DNA of 64,000 nt, taken from assembly GCA_015179025.1 (NCBI GenBank), contig WHUX01000172.1, positions 48,840-112,839 of the forward strand, given 5' to 3'. Source of the DNA: Terfezia claveryi. Lineage: Eukaryota; Ascomycota; Pezizomycetes; Pezizales; Pezizaceae. The notes beneath the pieces are model-generated. The model worked only from the letters and a program-made list of their open reading frames with translations, did no database searches and had not been told where the DNA came from. Positions 57,952-64,000 of this stretch are shown piece by piece (the stretch's first letter is position 1; each line of letters begins with the position of its first letter). The position numbers and the translations under genes were made by a program.

Positions 57952-59484
57952 CCTCTCTCCTCGAACCCCCCCTAATAGGATGAGTATCATATGGGTAAAC
58001 TCATGACTACGAGAGGGCCCTTTACCTAACATCTATATTCATAATTAAACAGCTTTTAGAGCAGCAAGCAACAATATATACAAATAGTCAGCTATTATTA
58101 CAAGCTGCTCACTGCTCCAAAAATGAATTATTTTCAGAATTTGGTATATTTCTATGATTTATGCTATTATAACCCCCATATACCTCAATTCGCTACAATA
58201 CTCTCTTCCCAAGTATTTTTAGCCCCTGCCGAAAAGTCTCCAATAGCTCTGGGAGCTCTAATACTCCCCCTTCAAGAATCTTCACCCTCCATTAATACCC
58301 CTACCTCTACTCTCTCTGTTGGCCTTATATTGTACGAATAGGCCCAAAAGCGCGAGGAGACCTTTACCTATATCCATAGTAAATTAGTGCTCAAGGTGGA
58401 GCGTACTAGTTTAGTTAGTATGGAGCATGCAAAATTACAAATTGCAGGATCTCAACTCAGCATAGTGAGTAAGTTCCAAGAGCTCTTATTCAATCAACCA
58501 AATCTACCCCATCTATGCCCTCCTCAATCCCCCAAGTTCAAGACTTCTCTAAAGCATCCTCAGCAGCCCTGAAGAGGTTGCTAATTGCTCTAAAGCTACA
58601 ATACCCCTCCATTTTGGGCTCCAGGTAGTCGCATTAGCTATGGTAGTATGGTGGCCTTTCTCGAGGCATTTTAAACCCTTTACACCCTCTATAGCTACCA
58701 GATCAGCCCAAGCATTACCAATATGTACCAGAGCAGGTGTTGAGAGCATGCTAGGTTAGGCACTAGGTTAGACGCTATGTTAGTAGTCTGGTTACTATAT
58801 TGGTAGACACTAGGTTAGATGCTAAGTATAGCACTAGAACAGCACGAGACTAGACAAAGCGCTAGGTTAGGTGTTGAGGAATTTAGAGTAGCTAAGTCAA
58901 CGCTGAGTTGGACTCGTGAGTGTGAGGTTGCTGTTGGTTGCTGTGAGGGGGTTGAAATGGCCCCAAAGGAGAGTAACAAAACCTCCTAGATGGAAGCAAC
59001 CCATGAAGCCCAAAGGGAAGGTATTAGAACTCTCAAAGCTATTGGAGAACTTTTGGCGGTGGCTGAGAATGCCTGGGAAGAGAGTATTACAGCGGATTGA
59101 GGTATATGGGGATTATAATAGCATAAATCATAGAAATATACTTAATTCTGAAAATAGCTCATTTTTGGAGTAGTGAACAGCTTATAATGATAGCTGACTG
59201 TTTGCATATATTGTTGCTTGCTGCTCTAAAAGCTGTTTAATCATAAATATAGATGTTAGGTAAAGGGCCTTCTCATGGTAATAAGTTCACCTACATAATA
59301 CTCGCCCTATTGGGGGGTGTTTGGGGAGGGGGGTTCAGGTATAACAAAGATCATGCTGGGGGAGTTGGTATGGGGGTATTGAGTTGAATATGACAGGATG
59401 TGAGAGTAACCATGTTGTAGAGTATATTTGCTTCTATAGTGGTGAATATAGCCGGAATCAGCAGAGTTATAATATACGAGATGT
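57952..59484. mobile_element. B2 long-TIR element, right part
   Basis: Continues B2 after the TSD CCTCT. It retains the empty gypsy-1 target (AGACGCTATGTTAG at 58770-58783) and the inverted arm to about 59484, where it stops at CGAGATGT instead of running to the expected GGTTGCGAATGG end. No intact gene; frames at 58387-58572 and 58916-59173 also occur in B1 and are degenerate. Confidence 0.75.
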
Positions 59485-59587
59485 TGTCGCTCGCTACGCT
59501 CGTGTGACATCTAGGGGCAGGTGGTAATTCATATTCCAACATGTAACTCAATTGTAAGAAACTATATAGAAGCTATTGAATGTTAAG
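59485..59587 (-). other. Possible 3' terminus of a Helitron-like element
   Basis: The B2 sequence is cut at ATGT and followed by TGTCGCTCGCTACGCTCG with AGATGT/ACATCT inverted bases around it. On the minus strand this lies just downstream of the helicase stop, where a Helitron 3' hairpin would be. The canonical CTRR end is not evident. Confidence 0.4.
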
Positions 59588-60537
59588 CTAAGAGATTAAT
59601 AATTCGGAATATACAATATTGCTTGTAGTAATAGGAGAGATAGAACTTTGTAGTATGGCAAGATTAGTTACATTAGTAACTCGTAACATAGCAACATAAA
59701 ACTGACCATGTGTAAATGCAGAAGTACGTAAATCTAATCCAACAATACCTAATGTTTGCCCTTGCGCCTTGTTAACCGTCATAGTAAAATAGAGCTTAAT
59801 AGAAAACTGCTTTCGACTTAAAATAAATGGAAGCTCACCCTCTGTAGTGGCTAATAAGATGCGGGGAATTAGTTTTCTTTTGCTATGAAAATCTTCACCT
59901 AGAATTTGAACCTCAATACATCGATATCTAAGTCGAGTAACAATCATGCATGTTCTATTACAAAGACCTTCTGTAGGGTAAAGATTTCGTAACAACATAA
60001 CTGGACATCCAACTTTTAGAGTAAGCTGAGATGGAGTTAATCCACTACAGTTTAAACTTTGTAAATATTCCGCAGGATATTGAGCAAAATTAGGATTTTC
60101 TTCATTTGCATCAGAAGTATTGATTGCATGAAAAGTTTGACTTTGACCCGGTAGTTTGTCTAAGATGGAAGTGTTGAATTGATTGACTGTATCGTTATGA
60201 AATGCTAAAATGCATCGATTAGTAAAAGCTGTTAGATCAGATACAGCAGTAGATAAGACATTAGAAGGATATACAAAATTAATAAGATCTTCTGGTTGGG
60301 TATAAGCTTGAATATAAGATGGTAAAGAAATAGTACCAGTAAGTGTAGAATCATATGAAATATCTTTTAGCCAAGATACAAAAGAAATATTATCAGTACC
60401 AGACTGAACTCGCATATTTAAAGTAAGATGTAAAATATGAAAATTTGACCAAAGAAAAGAACTTTGTAAAGATGCATAAATGGTTGAGGCACGATTACCA
60501 CGAAGTACAATAGGAGCTATTTGTGCAAAATCACCAC
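59588..60537 (-). pseudogene. Helitron-type Pif1 helicase, C-terminal part
   Basis: An open minus-strand frame cut at its 5' side by gypsy-2C at the GDFAQI (helicase motif II/III) codons. Later motifs are visible: GCPVMLLRNLYPTEGLCN, LYFTMTVNKAQGQTLGIVGL and HGQFYVAMLRVTN. This arrangement belongs to Pif1-like helicases at the C-terminus of Helitron RepHel proteins. The upstream part should lie beyond the right window edge. The sequence has no stop within about 316 codons, so it was recently active or is under weak decay. Confidence 0.85.
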
Positions 60538-60705
60538 TGTAATGAGGGCTCTGGGGGACAAGGCGACCAAGGGGTACGCCGGGGAAGTGGCAAGGGGTAA
60601 TCGCACACGTAGGAGCGCTACGTGTGTGATCGGGGGAAAGGCTAGGGTAAGACACACGTAGGAACGCTACGTGTATGACCAGGGGAAGACTGAGACGGGG
60701 GCAAG

Positions 60706-60770
60706 GGCAAGAGGCAAGAGGCAAGAGGCAAGAGGCAAGAGGCAAGAGGCAAGAGGCAAGAGGCAAGAGA
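60706..60770. repeat. (GGCAAGA)n microsatellite in the gypsy-2C LTR
   Basis: About nine head-to-tail 7-bp units. Copies A and B have only one or two. It causes an apparent open frame encoding PLASCLL repeats on the minus strand. Confidence 0.9.
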
Positions 60771-61041
60771 CATGAGACACGCGGAGGCAGTTGCCGCGTG
60801 TGTCAAGGGAGGCAGCTGTACTGCAGAGTTGTTTGTTCGAGACAAGGATGTGCACAAGGGAGGTGCACAAGCGCTGGGGGGAAGCAAGGTCCTGTATTGG
60901 GTATACAAGACGTTGGATGGGGATCCAACGAGAGGGCGGAGGGACGAAGATATATATACATGATTCCAGGCCAAGGCCGTGGAAGGAATAAGCTTCCCGA
61001 GATTCCTATCTCGGAAGCTAAGATAACAATCACCCATCGAC

Positions 61042-61069
61042 GACACCCAAACAAGCCTGTTCGAGTGTC
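61042..61069. repeat. LTR hairpin of gypsy-2C
   Basis: On the minus strand: GACACTCGAAC, loop AGGCTT, GTTTGGGTGTC, paired throughout if two G-T wobbles are allowed. It sits about 30 bases from the LTR start, the place of the GAGAGTC hairpin in copy A. TCGAACAGG is shared with the gypsy-1 hairpin. Confidence 0.75.
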
Positions 61070-61240
61070 AAATCAAGACTAAGAACACGGTTGTGACACT
61101 ATCCCCCCTTTAGGCTGGAGCTCCAGCGACTAGGAGGCCTGGGCACGATAACCGGCAAAGTCAACACAGGAAACAACAACAAAGGCACGACAAGGATTCC
61201 AACTCCAAACAACAAGAAGAACGAGAATAGCGAGAAGAAC

Positions 61241-61272
61241 GAGAGTCGGACGGGCCCCACCGTATGACTCTC
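61241..61272. repeat. GAGAGTC hairpin in the 3' non-coding region of gypsy-2C
   Basis: On the minus strand: TGAGAGTC (the T pairs with 61273), AT, AC, a ten-base loop containing GGGGCCC, GT, CC, GACTCTC. Same stem and 2x2 internal loop design as the other copies, with a larger loop. Confidence 0.8.
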
Positions 61273-61285
61273 AAAAGACACAACA

Positions 61286-61620
61286 TCATTCCATTGGGCG
61301 AGGCTTCCTTGGGTATTGCTGGTGGAATAGGGCGACCAAATCCTGCGCATTCTCCAAGTCCTCTGCGGGTTGCCAGGTAGCCTCCTCATCCCCTAACCAC
61401 TTGACCTTATACTGAACTCGTCCATAGCGTTTCCTTGAGTCCAGTACCTCCTCAACCTCCCACTCCTCTTCACCTGCGATCACCACTGGAGGAGGTGGGG
61501 GGTGCTTTTGCCCGGGAAGGGGATCGTCGGCGGCTGGCTCAATTTCCGATATGTGTACAACCGGGTGGCGTTTGATGTCCTTGGGGAACCTCAATCGATA
61601 GGCATGAGTGCCCACAGCAG
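61286..61620 (-). CDS. gypsy-2C chromodomain region
   Basis: A 113-codon open frame: AYRLRFPKDIKRHPVVHISE, then a linker and an uninterrupted chromodomain (EVEEVLDSRKRYGRVQYKVK, then WLGDEEATWQPAEDLE), ending PRKPRPME-stop. It is probably continuous with the integrase frame upstream. Confidence 0.88.
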
Positions 61621-62630
61621 CCAACACCTCAAAGGGTCCCAGGAATTTATGATCCAGCTTGCGGGAGGGTCGTTCTGTTCAGAAGTGCCGGCTGGAAAGC
61701 CACACCTTGTCTCCTGGCTGATATCTGGGTGCTGGCAACCGTGATCCATTGGCATACTCAGCTTGCCGGGCTTGCGCATATCCCAGCTCGGCTTTCAGGG
61801 TACAGTGGAGTTCAGCGATTCCAACCGCGAACTCCTTAGCTAGGGGGTTGGCTTTTTGCAGGGGCGCCAGGGCATCCACAAACTGGGGGTGCCAACCGTA
61901 ATTAGCCAGGAAAGGGGAGGTTTGGAGGATTCCGAGAACTGGTTGTTCGCGGCGAATTCGCAGGTGGCCAGCAACGAAACCCAGTTATCCTGCTGGTAAT
62001 TGACAAAGGCCCGCAGATATTGCTCCATAATGGCGTTCATCCTCTCCGATTGGCCGTCCGTCTGGGGGTGATATGCCGTTGACAGGCGTACTTTGATCCC
62101 CAGAAGTTCGCAGAAGGCTTGCCAGAATTCTGAGGTGAACTGAGGGCCACGGTCGGATACGATCGACTCAGGAAGGCCATGGTATCGGAATACATTGTTG
62201 AGGTAGAGATTGGCTAACTCTGGGGCGGAGCAGGTGTCCCGGCAAGGTATAACATGCCTCATTTTCGTCAACTGATCTACCACCATCAAGATGGCATTGA
62301 ACCCCGAATCTTCTGGCAACCCTGTCACGAAGTCCATAGTCAGGTGCAGCCACGGCCGATCAGGGATATCCAGAGGTTTCAGGGTCCCATACGGGGCATG
62401 GCGGACAGGCTTAGCACGCTTGCAAACGTGGCAGTTCCGTACGTACCGCTCCACGTCCTTCCGTTGGTCAATCCATGTGTATTCCCTGGCCAGAAGCTCT
62501 AACGTTTTGGCCACTCCAGGGTGACCTGCAACCAGGCTGTCATGGTGTTCCTTGATCAATCGAAGGCCCAGCTCTCCTTCCGGCACATACAGCCGTTCGA
62601 GGTGGTAGAGGAGGCCTTCCTGGACGGTAC
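61600..62630 (-). CDS. gypsy-2C integrase
   Basis: Open at 61840-62586 with all core elements: HHDSLVAGHPGVAKT and CHVCKRAK (HHCC finger), HLTMDFVTGLPED with the first Asp, SIVSDRGPQFTSEFW with the second, and HPQTDGQSERMNAI with Glu. It continues in a nearby frame to 61591 through QPGDKVWLSSRHF. A small indel near 61920 (a missing base in the AKPPLS/KTSPFL area) separates the two frames. Confidence 0.88.
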
Positions 62631-64000
62631 ACTCGGCTAGGGAGATCTTGGGGTGGCGGCGCTGGCCAGAATCCCTGCGGTAATAATTTCCTTGGCCAGG
62701 GGGTCGTCCTCATATGCCTGTCTCACTAGTTGTCGGAGGTCAGCCTCAGCTTCCGCAAGGGTATTGGCGCCAGGTCGAGATTTTCAGGTTTCAGTACCAC
62801 CTGATTCTGGTACTTCAGCCTTTCATCCCCCCCTTTAGGGAGATCTCCTGATCTCCTGGTCAGTGCATCCGGCTTACCCCAGCTTTTCCAGGCCGATACT
62901 TGATCTTGAAGTTGAATCGAGATAAGAACTCCGACCACCTAGCCTGCCGTCGGTTCAGCAGCTTAGTGGTGGTGAAGTACTCAAGATTCTTATGATCGGA
63001 TAGCACCTCGATGATCCCCTTGGCTGACTCCAGGTGAGGCCTCCATTCCTCAAAGCTCGGACAATGGCCATTAATTCCTTATCATAGATCTCGTAATTAC
63101 ACTCCGCCGGGGAGTGCTTTTTGGAGAAATAGGCCACTGGGTGGAGGACTCCATTGACATACTGGGACAGGATTCCGGCGGAGACATAGTCGGAGGCATC
63201 TGTTTCCACGATACACTCGCTATCGGGATCAAAGTGAGCTAGTATGGGAGCTGAGCAGAAGGCTTCCTTGAGGTTCTGGAAGGCGGATTGGGCTTCTGGA
63301 CTCCAGTGGAATCGCCGGTCCTTTTTGGTCAGGGCTGTGAGGGGGGCCACGATCTTGGAATATCCTAGAATGAACCGTCGGTAAAGTTGGCGAATCCCAG
63401 GAAGGCCTGGACATCCTTGAGATTTGCTGGGATTTCCCATTCCTGAACGGCGGTGACCTTAGCAGGGTCCATTCTAATACCTTCCGTGGTGATGATCAAC
63501 CCTAGATACTTAACCTCCTGCACATGGAACTCGCATTTCTCGGGCTTGAGGTACAACCCAGCTTGCTCCAGCTTCTCCAATACCTGCCGGACATGGAGTT
63601 TGTGTTCCGCTAGGGAGTCCGAGTATATGAGGATTCGTCCAGGTAAGCTGTGCAGAACACATGGAGGAAGTCCCGCAAGGTGTCATTGATAAAGTGCTGG
63701 AAGGAGGCTGGGGCATTGGTTTAGGCCAAAGGGCATCACATTATACTCAAAATGGCCATATCGTGTTCGGAAAGCAGTTTTTCCACTCCTCCCCCTCGGC
63801 GATCCGTACCAGGTTGTAAGCCCCTCTCAAATCAGTTTGGTGAACCATTTGGCCTTGGAGAGCCTGGCTAATGTCTCCTGAATTAGGGGTAGGGGGTACT
63901 GTTTTTGACCGTTATCTCGTTTAGGCCCGGTAATCGACGCACAACCGGAGAGAGCCGTCCGATTTCTTCACGAAAAGCACTGGGGCACCCGCTGGTGAGG
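62631..64000 (-). pseudogene. gypsy-2C RNase H and RT (partial)
   Basis: RNase H at 62955-63440 ([35 protein letters not shown]), RT thumb at 63365-63580 (KCEFHVQEVKYLGLIITTEG). The palm box near 63640 has lost a base, so the expected YLDDILIYS is out of frame. The rest of RT runs off the window end. Several single-base deletions distinguish this copy from A and B, where substitutions dominate. Confidence 0.85.

Larger units (their letters stand above)
60538..61098 (-). repeat. gypsy-2C 3' LTR
   Basis: Plus-strand ends TGTAATGAGGGC and GGTTGTGACA. It contains a duplicated block with ACACGTAGGAGCGCTACGTGT (60605-60690) and a run of GGCAAGA 7-mers at about 60706-60770. Confidence 0.9.
60538..64000 (-). 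mobile_element. gypsy-2C: chromovirus inserted in the Helitron helicase (cut by window end)
   Basis: 3' LTR at 60538-61098, then the minus-strand 3' region, chromodomain, integrase, RNase H and RT up to the window end. It is the least decayed copy in integrase and chromodomain, and keeps many CpG sites that are TpG or CpA in copies A and B. Its LTR is 561 bp rather than about 512 because of internal duplications. Confidence 0.92.

Noticed and set aside
60642..61046. Open frame with Leu-rich PLASCLL repeats, apparent membrane protein
   Set aside because: It is the (GGCAAGA)n microsatellite and LTR sequence of gypsy-2C.

Overview
The window looks like repeat-rich genomic DNA of a filamentous ascomycete. 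Evidence for this: a secreted GH3 beta-glucosidase with five short GT..AG introns (59-115 bp, one with a visible CTAAC branch site), a fungal chromovirus, a fungal LINE tail, pogo-type MITEs and a Helitron-type helicase. Decay of the repeats is almost wholly by transitions, most of them at CpG sites. That fits methylation-linked decay better than a strict CpA-directed RIP signature, so a methylating lineage such as the Pezizomycetes is possible. This is inference.

Layout. 1-6430: tandem repeats, then a giant inverted repeat (FB1) whose core is an AT-rich 39-40 bp satellite. 6431-9542: non-coding upstream region. 9543-12536: the only clearly intact host gene, the beta-glucosidase. 13110-24485: a long-TIR element (B1) split by a complete LTR retrotransposon (gypsy-1, 14170-23693, TSD ACGCTA). 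Gypsy-1 has broken gag-pol but an intact 505-codon extra ORF between pol and the 3' LTR. 24486-29475: mostly unassigned sequence, with a MITE and the 3' end of a LINE. 29476-31135: a one-armed relative of the foldback family (FB3).

31205-59484 is a nest of insertions. Element B2 is split by chromovirus gypsy-2A (31439-57951). Gypsy-2A is itself split by foldback element FB2 (35914-38302) and by a 17.7 kb hAT-type element (38440-56177, 8-bp TSD GCTGCACC/GCTGCACT). The hAT element contains a further chromovirus copy, gypsy-2B (46390-52580). At the right edge, Helitron helicase sequence is broken by a third chromovirus copy, gypsy-2C (60538 to the window end).

The most striking content is inside the hAT element. 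Besides a decayed transposase it holds at least four other genes or gene remnants. One, at 54350-55210, reads as a divergent histone H3: a MAxTKQxAR tail start, the alpha-N/alpha-1 helix, the ALQEAxEAYL helix and the NLxAI segment, spread over three exons with one in-frame stop. A second original signal is a set of short hairpins. One 32-nt design (TGAGAGTC-NN-AC-loop-GT-NN-GACTCTCA) is shared by two different LTR families. At matching positions, different copies of the same chromovirus carry different hairpins. All homology statements are by eye; no database search was possible.
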